Source: Candidatus Neomarinimicrobiota bacterium (GTDB taxonomy: Bacteria > Fidelibacterota > UBA2242 > B5-G15). From it: a stretch of 28,961 nt of DNA. The first letter of the stretch is position 1. Each line of letters opens with the position of its first letter. Position numbers and translations under genes: made by a program. Positions 8,351-17,259 of this stretch are shown in pieces. Location of the stretch: contig JACDNV010000024.1 of NCBI GenBank assembly GCA_017656425.1, positions 1 to 28,961 of the forward strand, given 5' to 3'. Below the pieces are notes generated by a model that worked only from the letters and a program-made list of their open reading frames with translations, was not told where the DNA came from and ran no database searches.

Positions 8351-9715
8351 ATGAGTTATAGCTCTTTCATTAAAAATATCTACTACCCAATTACTCAAAA
8401 AATAAAAGGACAAAATGTTATTAAATATTTTGAAGAACTAAAGAAAAATGAATATAAACCTATAGAAGAATTGAAACAGCTACAATTCAGAAGACTCAAA
8501 TACATTATAGATTCAGCTTATAGAAATGTCCCCTATTATCAAGAAACTTTTAAACAGTATAGTTTCCATCCTGATGATTTACAAAAACCTGAAGATATAA
8601 AGAACCTACCCATTCTCGATAAAGAAGACATAATCAGAAATTTTAATAGACTAATTAATCGCAATTACAAAGGTAAGATATATTTTTGCAAGACAAGTGG
8701 TTCCACAGGAATACCATTAAAATTCTACGTTTCAAATGAATATGACAGTTGGGATTGGGCAAGCCGATGGCGCGGAAGGAGCTGGTTCAATATAAAAATA
8801 GGTGATCCCGAGGTAGCTATCTGGGGTCGCCATATTCACTCTCCAATAAAAAGAATAATTGATCCTTTAAAAGCACTCATTCGTAATACCTTGCTTATTT
8901 CAGGATTTGAATATACAAAACAAGATTTAAAAAAATATACTCGAAGAATTAATTCATTTAATCCTGTATATATATACGGATATTCAAACAGCATATATAA
9001 CCTCGCTTTATTCTATAAAAAAAACAATATTCCTGCACCGAGTAGACTTAAAGCTATTTTTGTAACTGCTGAGATGCTCTTTCCAAATGAAAGAGCCCTT
9101 GTTGAATCCACATTCAACGTACCAGTAGCCAACGAATACGGTTGTTCTGAATTAGGAGGATTCGCCTACGAATGTCCTCATGGTAACTGGCATGTATCAA
9201 TTGAAAATGTATTTCTCGAATTCATTCAAAATGAATTAGGGTTCAAAGAAATAGTGGCGACATCATTGACAAATATATATATGCCATTTATTCGCTACAG
9301 AGTCGGCGACATAGGGGATTGGATCGATACAAAGTGTTCATGTGGACGAACTCTACCTATTATGAAGCTTGACTTTGGAAGAATAACAGAAGTAATTATC
9401 ATGAAAAATGGGGATCGTTTTTCAAGTAAAATTTTTGGATATGTAAGCAAAGAACTTTTTGAAATGGGCAAACATCCCTTCATTCAATATCAAATAATTC
9501 AAAATGAACCATCTTCCTTTATAATATATTATGTCCCATCAGACTCCTTCAAACAAGAGGACCTTAACATTTTCTCTAAACTCGTATACAAATATCTTAA
9601 AACAAATCAAATAAAAATCGAATATATACCTGTAAAGAATATTAATCCTGATCCATCGGGAAAAATAAGATATTTTATATCAAGATTAAAAAGCGAAGAA
9701 ATCACAGGAACATAA
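8351..9715 (+). CDS. CapK/PaaK-like adenylate-forming ligase
   Basis: 454 aa, ANL superfamily, closest in style to phenylacetate-CoA ligase and the CapK proteins of capsule clusters. The ATP-binding loop is intact (TSGSTGIP, residues 115-122). Also visible are NEYGCSELGG (261-270), RYRVGD (315-320) with the ATP-ribose-binding Asp, a CSCGR cluster (329-333) and GR at 343-344. It probably activates an organic or amino acid as an adenylate, possibly for decoration of the polysaccharide; the substrate is unknown. GGAG lies about 13 nt before the ATG. It is 9 bp after a GT4 gene and well inside the run. Its intact motifs contrast with the degenerate ANL protein at 24637. Confidence 0.85.
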   Translation: MSYSSFIKNIYYPITQKIKGQNVIKYFEELKKNEYKPIEELKQLQFRRLKYIIDSAYRNVPYYQETFKQYSFHPDDLQKPEDIKNLPILDKEDIIRNFNRLINRNYKGKIYFCKTSGSTGIPLKFYVSNEYDSWDWASRWRGRSWFNIKIGDPEVAIWGRHIHSPIKRIIDPLKALIRNTLLISGFEYTKQDLKKYTRRINSFNPVYIYGYSNSIYNLALFYKKNNIPAPSRLKAIFVTAEMLFPNERALVESTFNVPVANEYGCSELGGFAYECPHGNWHVSIENVFLEFIQNELGFKEIVATSLTNIYMPFIRYRVGDIGDWIDTKCSCGRTLPIMKLDFGRITEVIIMKNGDRFSSKIFGYVSKELFEMGKHPFIQYQIIQNEPSSFIIYYVPSDSFKQEDLNIFSKLVYKYLKTNQIKIEYIPVKNINPDPSGKIRYFISRLKSEEITGT

Positions 9716-9757
9716 AACTATACTTAAGTCTAAGTCCTATAATAAATACCTTCATTC

Positions 9758-10660
9758 ATGAAAAGAGATTTTGTTAGATATCGGAATGATCCTCCAAAGG
9801 GAAAGCTTGAGGTTTATCGGAACTGTCCAGTTGAAAGTGTTAAGTTAAGTATTATAATACCAACATTAGACAAAAAAAGAGGAGGATACCTGCAAAAACT
9901 TATTAATTCCATAAAAGAACAGACATTTAAAAATTGGGAGTTAATACTGGTAATCGGAGATACAAGACAAGGGCGGGCAATTAACTGCGGTGCGTCAATT
10001 GCTAAAGGAAAATACCTATTAATCCTTGATGACGATACTCAAATAACCCAGAATTTTCTCTTTGAAAAGATGGTATATTACATCGAAAAGCAACCTGATA
10101 TAGGAATGGCTGGTGTTTCCAATGTAATACCATCGGACGCAAAGTCATTTATAAAAAAGGTCATGACTCAAATACCACGAAGAACCTCGCCAATCGTAAA
10201 TGAAATAATTGATAGTGATCTTGCAGAACACCCCTGCTGTATAATTCCAAATAAAGTATTCTACGAAATTGGTGGGGAAAACGAATTGATACCAAGGGGA
10301 CTTGATCCATATTTAAGAAACGAGATAAGGAAGGCAGGATACAGAGTAGTAGTTCTACCAGGTCTCTACATACATCATCTACCTCCGAACAATTTTTCTT
10401 CGTTCATCAAACAGTTTTATAGAAACGGTAAAATGGCTGCATTTGTTAATAAGTATTATAAGGATTTTGTAGTAGATCTTGCATTTAAACACAATCAGAA
10501 AGTAATTGAAAAAAGAGGACTCATATATAGAATTTTTCGTTATTCATACAAAATTGTGATCTCGATCATGGAACTAAAACTATACTACCTTTTAAGTTTA
10601 ATTACCTATCTGGCAGGTTTCATTGTTGGCTATTTAACTCTGAATAAAGATGATGTGTAA
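9758..10660 (+). CDS. Glycosyltransferase family 2
   Basis: 300 aa. The GT-A domain starts near residue 29 (KLSIIIPTLD) and carries the metal-binding DDD at 91-93 within LLILDDDTQ. A hydrophobic segment near residues 272-293 forms a C-terminal membrane anchor. The first 25 residues are an unusual basic N-terminal extension. The gap of 42 bp before it is the largest within the first block and shows no obvious ribosome binding site. Its 3' end overlaps the next gene by 11 nt, implying coupled translation. Sugar specificity is not predictable. Confidence 0.85.
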   Translation: MKRDFVRYRNDPPKGKLEVYRNCPVESVKLSIIIPTLDKKRGGYLQKLINSIKEQTFKNWELILVIGDTRQGRAINCGASIAKGKYLLILDDDTQITQNFLFEKMVYYIEKQPDIGMAGVSNVIPSDAKSFIKKVMTQIPRRTSPIVNEIIDSDLAEHPCCIIPNKVFYEIGGENELIPRGLDPYLRNEIRKAGYRVVVLPGLYIHHLPPNNFSSFIKQFYRNGKMAAFVNKYYKDFVVDLAFKHNQKVIEKRGLIYRIFRYSYKIVISIMELKLYYLLSLITYLAGFIVGYLTLNKDDV

Positions 10661-11825
10661 AAAGATTAATCTTCTGATACCCGGTGATTTCCCACCGATC
10701 ATTAGTGGTATTTCAACATATTTTTATGAAATCTGGAAGTTGCTACCTTCTGATAAAAGAATCATTATAGCGCCCAGATTCGGAAGTTATCGTAAAATTG
10801 ACAGGAAATTTCCTCATAGAGTTTTCAGAGTTAAAGTTCCAATAAATAACAAAACTTTTGAAAAAATAAAGAAGGGGCTTATATATCTTTTTTACACTTT
10901 TATTCTGCATTTAAAACACAGAATAAAAATAATTCACTGCGGACAGGTACTCTCATCTGGATTTGTAGGCTGGTTTATGAACAAATTATTTAAAATTCCA
11001 TATGTCATTTACATCTATGGTTCAGAAACTTATAGATTTGGTAGATTAAAACTTTTTACATCTATAATGAAAATTTTTTTAGAATCATCATCAAAAATAA
11101 TTGCAAATAGCAATTTCACAAAAAATGAGTATATTGAATTTGGCATAAATCCAGAAAAAATTGAAGTTATAACTCCAGGTGTTGATATTGGGAGATTTTA
11201 CCCTCAGAAAAAGGATGAGCACCTTTTAGAAAAATTTAACCTAAGGGATAAAAAAATTCTGCTGACCGTTGGAAGACTTGATGAAAGGAAGGGACATGAC
11301 AAAGTTATAGAAGCTCTTTCAAAGTTAAAAAGCAAATACCCCGATTTAACTTATTTAATTGTTGGATCTGGCAGGGAGGAAAAGAGATTGCAAAACATTG
11401 TAAAAAATTATGCACTTGAAGACTACGTTGTATTTGTCGGCTATGTCCCTGATGAGGAATTACCAAGATACTACAACCTCTGCGATATTTTTATCCTTTT
11501 AAACAGGCAAACAGAGGCAAATAAACTGTTAAAAGGTGATTATGAAGGATTTGGTATTGTATTTATCGAGGCAAGTGCCTGTGGTAAACCTATCATTGCC
11601 GGTAATTTTGGTGGTGTTTACGATGCGGTTGAAAATGGTAAAACAGGTTTAGTAATTGATCCTGTTAATATTGAAGAAATTATTAAATCAATTGAATATT
11701 TTTTATCCAATCCTGAAAATTCATTTAAATTTGGCAATAGAGGTTTAAATCGTGTAAGGCAATCCTTTACTTGGGATAAAAAAGCCAGAGAAATTATTAC
11801 TATAGAAAATGAAATTCTGAATTAA
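10650..11825 (+). CDS. Glycosyltransferase family 4
   Basis: 391 aa. The opening (INLLIPGDFPPIISGISTYF) has the glycine-rich acceptor loop typical of GT4. The donor half has TVGRLDERKGHD (206-217), IVGSGREEKRL (237-247) and YEGFGIVFIEASACGKP (298-314), with E299 and E307 as the E-x7-E pair. It follows the mannosyltransferase-like GT4 pattern, but donor identity is not assured. Two adjacent ATGs form the start within the previous gene's end. Confidence 0.9.
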   Translation: MMCKKINLLIPGDFPPIISGISTYFYEIWKLLPSDKRIIIAPRFGSYRKIDRKFPHRVFRVKVPINNKTFEKIKKGLIYLFYTFILHLKHRIKIIHCGQVLSSGFVGWFMNKLFKIPYVIYIYGSETYRFGRLKLFTSIMKIFLESSSKIIANSNFTKNEYIEFGINPEKIEVITPGVDIGRFYPQKKDEHLLEKFNLRDKKILLTVGRLDERKGHDKVIEALSKLKSKYPDLTYLIVGSGREEKRLQNIVKNYALEDYVVFVGYVPDEELPRYYNLCDIFILLNRQTEANKLLKGDYEGFGIVFIEASACGKPIIAGNFGGVYDAVENGKTGLVIDPVNIEEIIKSIEYFLSNPENSFKFGNRGLNRVRQSFTWDKKAREIITIENEILN

Positions 11826-11833
11826 ATCAAATA

Positions 11834-12469
11834 ATGAAAGAGCTAAATTTACTGAAAATAAGCAAACCAAAAGCATTCTTAGGGAAAACAACAACTAAAG
11901 TTAGAAAGATAGCAGTTAAATTAGCATTGGAATATAAGGGCAATATTCTAGATGTTGGTTGTGGCAACTGCCTGCTCTTTCTAGAACTGCTTTCAAAATA
12001 CAGGTTTGATCATAAAATACTATACGGCCTCGACATTAAATATGATCTTTTAAAAGAAGCAATTGATATATCAAAAGATAATTTGCTACCATTGCCTAAT
12101 TTAATTAATGGTGATGGTACTTCTTTACCTTTCAAAAATAAATCTTTTAATATAATTTTTTGTTTAAATTCTTTTGTGAATTTCAATAAAGACACAATTG
12201 AAAAACTTTTAAGTGAATTTTCGAGAGTAGTAAAAGACGATTGTATAATTATATTTGATATTCGAAATAAGAGGAATATATTACTTAATATTAAATACAA
12301 GATATCTCAATTAAAAATACCTTTAAAAATAAGAACATATTCAATTTCTGAACTTAAACCTATTTTAAATAAATACAATTTTTCGATAAAAAAAATAATA
12401 AATGTAAGACTCACTCCCTTTATCATCATAGATAAAATAATAATTTTAAAAAAGGAAACAGTGAAATGA
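11834..12469 (+). CDS. Class I SAM-dependent methyltransferase
   Basis: 211 aa. Motif I ILDVGCGNC (38-46) is canonical, followed by an acidic strand end (YGLDIKYDLL) and a motif-II-like GDGTSLPFKNKSFNIIFC segment, the Methyltransf_11/UbiE style. It would methylate a sugar hydroxyl or terminal residue of the glycan, or a precursor (inference from context). Its stop overlaps the following aminotransferase start in an ATGA arrangement. The C-terminal 40 residues are Ile/Lys-rich and could associate with the membrane. Confidence 0.82.
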   Translation: MKELNLLKISKPKAFLGKTTTKVRKIAVKLALEYKGNILDVGCGNCLLFLELLSKYRFDHKILYGLDIKYDLLKEAIDISKDNLLPLPNLINGDGTSLPFKNKSFNIIFCLNSFVNFNKDTIEKLLSEFSRVVKDDCIIIFDIRNKRNILLNIKYKISQLKIPLKIRTYSISELKPILNKYNFSIKKIINVRLTPFIIIDKIIILKKETVK

Positions 12470-13674
12470 TAAAGATTATTACACCTTCCACAGGGACGCC
12501 TTATACAATTGGTGACGTTATAAAATCAAGCTTTGGATTTTTCAGAAAAGAAAACTCCTTACTAAACTTTGTAGATCAAGTAAAAAGATACCTAAATGCA
12601 AACAACATAATAGCAGTCAATTCAGGCACCTCTGCATTCTATGCTTTATTATTACTATTCAAAAAAATATCAGATAAAAATAGAACTGACGTTATCCTGC
12701 CTGCTTATACTGCGCCCTCTTTGACTCTCCCCATCAGAAAAGCCGGACTAAATCCAAAGCTTATCGATACTGATTCAACCACGTTCAATATTGATTTAAA
12801 CAAACTCCTAAATTCTATAGATGAAAAGACCCTTGCCGTTATCATTGTACATATGTTTGGAATACCCACCGATTTTAAGAAGATAATGGACCAGCTTAAA
12901 AGTTCCCAAGTTTTCCTTGTAGAAGATGCTGCTAGCTCTTTTGGCTCAAAAATATATGGCAAACAAACCGGAACAATAGCTGACTTTGGTTTCTTTTCAT
13001 TTAACAGAGGTAAAAATGTTTCTAATTTCACAGGTGGACTTATTTACATAAGAGACAAGGATCTATTAAATAAAACAATGGAAATTATAGATGAAAATTT
13101 CTCTTCATTATCTGCCAAACAGATACTATCAATCCTTTTAAAAATTTATGGACTATCACTTGCAGTCAGACCAGTAACTTACACCATGCTACAAAAATTA
13201 ATCGAAAAATACAAGTACACATCACTCCATACTGATTTTGATTCCTTTAAATACAATACAGTACAGTCTTCGCTAGGTGAAAGTGTAGCAAAAAGATATA
13301 ATCATATAGCTCATCTGAGGTGGCGAAATGGTAAAATGTTATATAACGGTTTAAAAGATAATAAAAACCTCACCGTTCCCAAAATCCCCGCTGATTGCTA
13401 TGTAGCATACAACCAATTCCCAATACTTGTTAATAATAAGGATAGTAAATATAAAATAGAATCCATATTGCTAGATTGTGGGATAGAAACCACATTTCTT
13501 TATGAAAAACCTATACATCATTTTTACCCCGAATTATCCCCTGACAATAATAATGAACCATTTCCAAATTCATTATATCTGGCAGAGCATCTGATTTTGC
13601 TGCCGACACATCCTCAAATTTCAACAGCTAAAATACAGAATATGATAGACGTTGTAAACTCATATGCGGAATAG
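12466..13674 (+). CDS. DegT/DnrJ/EryC1-type aminotransferase
   Basis: 402 aa, fold type I PLP enzyme. It shows NSGTSAFYALLLL (52-64), the ILPAYTAPS segment (77-85), VEDAASSFG (152-160) with the PLP-contacting Asp154, and FSFNRGKNVSNFTGG (177-191) with the likely Schiff-base Lys183. The usual Gln after the EDAA motif is Ser157 and the FSF.TK loop is altered, so it is a divergent member. Typical family members convert keto-sugars to amino-sugars on nucleotide donors. No partner dehydratase or oxidoreductase is in the window. It overlaps both neighbours (4 nt and 11 nt). Confidence 0.82.
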   Translation: MIKIITPSTGTPYTIGDVIKSSFGFFRKENSLLNFVDQVKRYLNANNIIAVNSGTSAFYALLLLFKKISDKNRTDVILPAYTAPSLTLPIRKAGLNPKLIDTDSTTFNIDLNKLLNSIDEKTLAVIIVHMFGIPTDFKKIMDQLKSSQVFLVEDAASSFGSKIYGKQTGTIADFGFFSFNRGKNVSNFTGGLIYIRDKDLLNKTMEIIDENFSSLSAKQILSILLKIYGLSLAVRPVTYTMLQKLIEKYKYTSLHTDFDSFKYNTVQSSLGESVAKRYNHIAHLRWRNGKMLYNGLKDNKNLTVPKIPADCYVAYNQFPILVNNKDSKYKIESILLDCGIETTFLYEKPIHHFYPELSPDNNNEPFPNSLYLAEHLILLPTHPQISTAKIQNMIDVVNSYAE

Positions 13675-14797
13675 AAAAATAAAAATCGCTCTTATCATAA
13701 CAAGACTCGATGCTGGTGGCTCAGCAGACGTAACGTTACAATTAGCAAGAGGACTGAGGAATAAAGGTTACGATGTATATCTCGCAAGTGGAATCACAAG
13801 TTCACCATCTCTTGAAATAGAAGATTTCTGCAATAGAAATCGCATTAAATATATTCTAATCAAAGAATTAGTTAGAGACATAAATCCAATCTTAGATTTT
13901 ATTGCCTTTTTAAAACTATATTTCATATTAAAAAGCATAAAACCAAACATTGTGCATACAAATACTTCAAAAGCAGGAATAATAGGAAGAATATCAGCTA
14001 AACTCGCTGGATGCGGAAAAACTTTGCACTCCCCACATGGCCATATCTTTTATGGTTATTATCCAAAAACTGTAACATTATTTTTTATAATGTTGGAAAA
14101 GATAGTGTCCCATTACACAAAATACATTTTAAATCTGACCGAACTTGGTAGATTAGACCACATCAAAATGAGAATTGCTCGACCGGAAAAATTTATTGTA
14201 GTTGGCTGCGGAGTGGACATTAATAAATTCGCTCTTTTAAAAAAAAATAAAGGGCATAAATTTACAGTAACATGGATAGGAAGACTTACGAATATTAAAA
14301 ACCCCTTTATGTTATTAGAAGCTGTCAAATTGATTAACCAAAAAGGATATAATTTTAAATTTGATATAATAGGAGATGGTGAAATACTAGATGACTGTAA
14401 AAGGTATGCGCTGGCAAATAATTTAAAGAATGTTGTATTCCACGGTTACAGTTCTGGTGTAGAAAAATTTTTAGCCAATTCTGATTTGCTTGTTGTAACT
14501 TCAAAAAATGAAGGCTTTGGTAGAGTTATCATAGAAGCAATGGCAGCTGGTGTACCCATAGTAGCAACAAAAGTCGGCGGTATCCCTGATCTGATAAAAC
14601 ATAATATAAATGGAATATTAATTCCGTCTGAATCTGCTGAAATGCTTGCAAAATCAATAATAGAATTATATAAAAATCCACATAAGAGAGAAATGTTTAT
14701 TGAATATAATAAAACTTTTTGTCTACAATACTCAATAGAAAACTATGTCAATAAAATAGAGAAAATATACAATAAAGTTTTACATGAAGAAACTTAA
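13664..14797 (+). CDS. Glycosyltransferase family 4
   Basis: 377 aa. The N-terminal pattern TRLDAGGSADVTLQLARGL and the segment HTNTSKAGIIGR (98-109) followed by HSPHGHIF (122-129) are typical of a GT4 subgroup found in O-antigen and exopolysaccharide loci. The donor half has WIGRLTNIKNP (204-214), IIGDGE (235-240) and NEGFGRVIIEAMAAGVP (282-298), with E283 and E291 as the E-x7-E pair. It starts inside the preceding aminotransferase gene and itself overlaps the next gene by 14 nt, indicating one transcript. Confidence 0.9.
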   Translation: MRNRKIKIALIITRLDAGGSADVTLQLARGLRNKGYDVYLASGITSSPSLEIEDFCNRNRIKYILIKELVRDINPILDFIAFLKLYFILKSIKPNIVHTNTSKAGIIGRISAKLAGCGKTLHSPHGHIFYGYYPKTVTLFFIMLEKIVSHYTKYILNLTELGRLDHIKMRIARPEKFIVVGCGVDINKFALLKKNKGHKFTVTWIGRLTNIKNPFMLLEAVKLINQKGYNFKFDIIGDGEILDDCKRYALANNLKNVVFHGYSSGVEKFLANSDLLVVTSKNEGFGRVIIEAMAAGVPIVATKVGGIPDLIKHNINGILIPSESAEMLAKSIIELYKNPHKREMFIEYNKTFCLQYSIENYVNKIEKIYNKVLHEET

Positions 14798-16304
14798 AAT
14801 AATATCTATAATTACTGCATCAGTTTTTGTCCTAAATTTATCTCTGTACGCTAAAGACGGTTATTACTTGCTTAAAGCTGGTATTCACTTTGACTCAAAT
14901 GTCAGTGGTGGTAAATATTCTCTTAATGAACTAGCAAAAATCATCACAAAGGAAAAACTTGATGTAGCTATAATAACAGACCACGACAATATGGATGTTT
15001 CCTATGGGATAAAACCATTCCAAGATCTATTAAAAATTACTATTTCACGCAACTCTGTAAGGAAATACGGCTTTGAAAACTATTTTTCCTATATTAACTA
15101 TCTTGATAGAATTTATAATAATACTATTTTCATACCTGGTATTGAGGCAGTCCCTTTTTATTACTGGACAGGAAATCCCTTAGATAAAAATCTTATCCTC
15201 AATGGATGGCACACTCATCTCCTTATATTTGGTATTAGCAGTGTAGAATATTATAAAAAACTGCCCTCTCTTTACAATAATAATTTTTATGATAACTATA
15301 ATGGAAATACGCTTAAATATATCTCAAATAATTTTAACTATTTTTTAAAACTATTTTTCTACTTCACTATTGCACTCTTGCTTCTGTTTTATGTAATAAA
15401 GAAGATTTATTTGAAACGAAAAGTGCACGGTGTACGCTCCCCTGCTCTCTCAACAGTATTTTTTATAATTGTTTGTATCTTAATAATAACGGAATATCCT
15501 TTCAAACCAAAAAAATACACACAATATTCCAATGACCCTGGAACTGGACCCTATCAATATTTGATTGATTACGTAAACAAATATGGTGGATTGGTTTTCT
15601 GGGCACACCCAGAAGTAACACATGAAGAGACCTTACCACTTAATATCCCTTTTATGCAGAATCAAATAAAAATATCAACTGAGGCATATCCCGATTTGGT
15701 ATACCAGACAAAAAATCATTCAGGATTTGCAATTTTCTGGGAAGGGATGAAAACTCTAGGAAGACCAGGCGGATTGTGGGATATGGCTCTAAAAGAGTAT
15801 TGCCTTGGGCTGAGAAAAAAACCATTCTGGGTTATCGGGGAACTCGACTTTGAAGAATCAAATAATCTGGACTTACTTCACGAAACAAATACATTCATTT
15901 TTGCAAAGGAATTCTCCCAGGAAGGTGTGATAGAAGCAATGAGAAAGGGAAGAATGTATGCTACTCGTAGCTATTTTGGTGATCTAATAGAAATTAACGA
16001 TTTTTCAATACACGATCCATACACTAATACTTCAGCCTTTATTGGTGAAACCCTTATACTTACCTACCCTGAGGCAAGAATACATATAAAAATTAAACTC
16101 AAAAAGAATATATCCAAACCTATCAACATCTTTTTATTTAGAGGAACTCAGCTCATAAAAGAAATGATTTTTGATAAACCTGTTGATGTGTGGATTGAAG
16201 ATATAAATCTGCCCTCAGAAAAAAAGTTCTATTACAAAATTTATATAGGCACCAAGGATTGGATTTCAGTAGCGACAAACCCCATTTTTGTCATTAAGCA
16301 ATAA
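14784..16304 (+). CDS. Membrane-anchored divergent PHP-domain protein
   Basis: 506 aa. Residues 1-23 look like a signal peptide or N-terminal anchor. Residues 30-150 resemble a PHP-type metallo-phosphoesterase: IHFDS (34-38), ITDHDN (64-69), GIEAVP (119-124) and WHTHLLIFG (142-150). Two hydrophobic helices follow (about 187-206 and 223-238) joined by a basic loop (KKIYLKRK). PHP-like motifs then resume with FWAHPE (272-277) and GELDFE (352-357). The first motif is H-x-D rather than H-x-H and the last lacks the usual His, so catalysis is uncertain. By the positive-inside rule both halves face the periplasm, with a membrane hairpin inserted within the domain. The C-terminal 100 residues are beta-rich. 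It is the last gene of the first block. Confidence 0.65.
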   Translation: MKKLKIISIITASVFVLNLSLYAKDGYYLLKAGIHFDSNVSGGKYSLNELAKIITKEKLDVAIITDHDNMDVSYGIKPFQDLLKITISRNSVRKYGFENYFSYINYLDRIYNNTIFIPGIEAVPFYYWTGNPLDKNLILNGWHTHLLIFGISSVEYYKKLPSLYNNNFYDNYNGNTLKYISNNFNYFLKLFFYFTIALLLLFYVIKKIYLKRKVHGVRSPALSTVFFIIVCILIITEYPFKPKKYTQYSNDPGTGPYQYLIDYVNKYGGLVFWAHPEVTHEETLPLNIPFMQNQIKISTEAYPDLVYQTKNHSGFAIFWEGMKTLGRPGGLWDMALKEYCLGLRKKPFWVIGELDFEESNNLDLLHETNTFIFAKEFSQEGVIEAMRKGRMYATRSYFGDLIEINDFSIHDPYTNTSAFIGETLILTYPEARIHIKIKLKKNISKPINIFLFRGTQLIKEMIFDKPVDVWIEDINLPSEKKFYYKIYIGTKDWISVATNPIFVIKQ

Positions 16305-16484
16305 CTACTTTTTATAAGCAATTTTATATAGCATAAAAGCAATAGCCACAATAAAACAAAACTCGGAAAAACTTAAATATGCATTTGCTTCTACAAAAAA
16401 TGGAACCAATAACATACGGGAAATTATTCCCATAATCAATGAAACTATTCCAATTACAAAACAGGCTTTGATTATTAAATCCAT
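16305..16484 (-). CDS. Small hydrophobic membrane protein, 59 aa
   Basis: This frame runs from ATG at 16484 to TAG at 16305. An AAGGAG ribosome binding site (16492-16497) lies exactly 7 nt before the ATG, the best one in the window. The protein has two predicted membrane helices, about residues 4-20 and 42-53, separated by a short loop containing SRMLLVPF, and ends in a basic tail (YKIAYKK). It is convergent with the PHP gene and divergent from the WbqC gene, and fills what would otherwise be a 256-bp gap. Similar tiny two-helix proteins occur as unnamed hypotheticals. Function is unknown. Confidence 0.7.
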   Translation of the reverse strand: MDLIIKACFVIGIVSLIMGIISRMLLVPFFVEANAYLSFSEFCFIVAIAFMLYKIAYKK

Positions 16485-16491
16485 GACAGTT

Positions 16492-16497
16492 CTCCTT
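16492..16497 (-). promoter_or_regulatory. Strong ribosome binding site of the 59-aa gene
   Basis: On the minus strand this reads AAGGAG, 7 nt upstream of the ATG at 16484. It is the main evidence that the small frame is translated and it decides the start. Confidence 0.75.
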
Positions 16498-16560
16498 TAT
16501 TCTTTTTATTATCATACATTTTCGATAATTTAAATAGCCCTGTGATTTTAAACATTTAAT

Positions 16561-17259
16561 ATGATTTGTGCAATTCATCAACCACAAACATTCCCATATA
16601 TAGGATATTTTGCAAAGATAATCCAGAGTGATATATTTGTTTTTTTTGATGACGTCCAGTTTAAAAAAAATGAGTGGCAAAATAGAAACAGAATTAAAAC
16701 CGATAAGGGATGGATGTGGTTAACGGTACCAGTTATTCATAAGTTCGGTCAGAAAATCAACGAGGTTCAGATAAATAACAAAGATAACTGGAAAAAAAAA
16801 CACATAAATACATTCTATACATATTATAGAAAAGCACCTTATTTCAATGAAATAATCAAAAATCTTGAAGAAATTTATTCAAGAGACTATGACAAACTTC
16901 TTGATTTTAATATAACAACTATTAAATGGATTCTGGATTATTTAAAAATAAACAAAAAAATTATATTTTCATCAAAATTAAATTATAATCCAGATGGCAA
17001 GCAGATGTCAGCCGATGAGAAAATTATAAGCATCTTAAAAATAATCGGAGCTAACACGTACATATCGGGCATTGGTGCTAAAGATTACCTGAATACTAAA
17101 CTTTTTGATAAAGAAAATATTAAAGTGGTATTCCAAGATTTCAAACATCCTGTTTATCATCAGCTATATGGCGAATTCACACCCAATTTATCAATAATAG
17201 ATCTGCTTTTTAATGAAGGGAAAAAAAGTGTCGATATAATAAGTAGGAAAATGAAATGA
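16561..17259 (+). CDS. WbqC family protein
   Basis: 232 aa. The N-terminus (ICAIHQPQTFPYIGYF, residues 2-17) with DIFVFFDDVQFKKNEWQNRN (24-43) and a WLTVPV strand is the recognisable WbqC-like pattern. WbqC-like proteins occur in O-antigen and exopolysaccharide clusters beside sugar aminotransferases; the biochemical role is not firmly established. It starts the second block, and its last codons overlap the PIG-L gene by 4 nt. With the deacetylase and aminotransferase downstream it probably belongs to an amino-sugar branch (inference). Confidence 0.85.
   Translation: MICAIHQPQTFPYIGYFAKIIQSDIFVFFDDVQFKKNEWQNRNRIKTDKGWMWLTVPVIHKFGQKINEVQINNKDNWKKKHINTFYTYYRKAPYFNEIIKNLEEIYSRDYDKLLDFNITTIKWILDYLKINKKIIFSSKLNYNPDGKQMSADEKIISILKIIGANTYISGIGAKDYLNTKLFDKENIKVVFQDFKHPVYHQLYGEFTPNLSIIDLLFNEGKKSVDIISRKMK

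Noticed and set aside
16485-16560. Divergent promoters between the 59-aa gene and the WbqC gene
   Set aside because: Likely to exist, but I could find only isolated -10-like words (for example TATGAT on the minus strand) without a convincing -35 partner.
16324-16680. 118-aa minus-strand frame overlapping the WbqC gene start
   Set aside because: It is Cys/aromatic-rich with no family pattern and overlaps the WbqC N-terminus. The 59-aa frame in the same region has a proper ribosome binding site and a sensible membrane protein.
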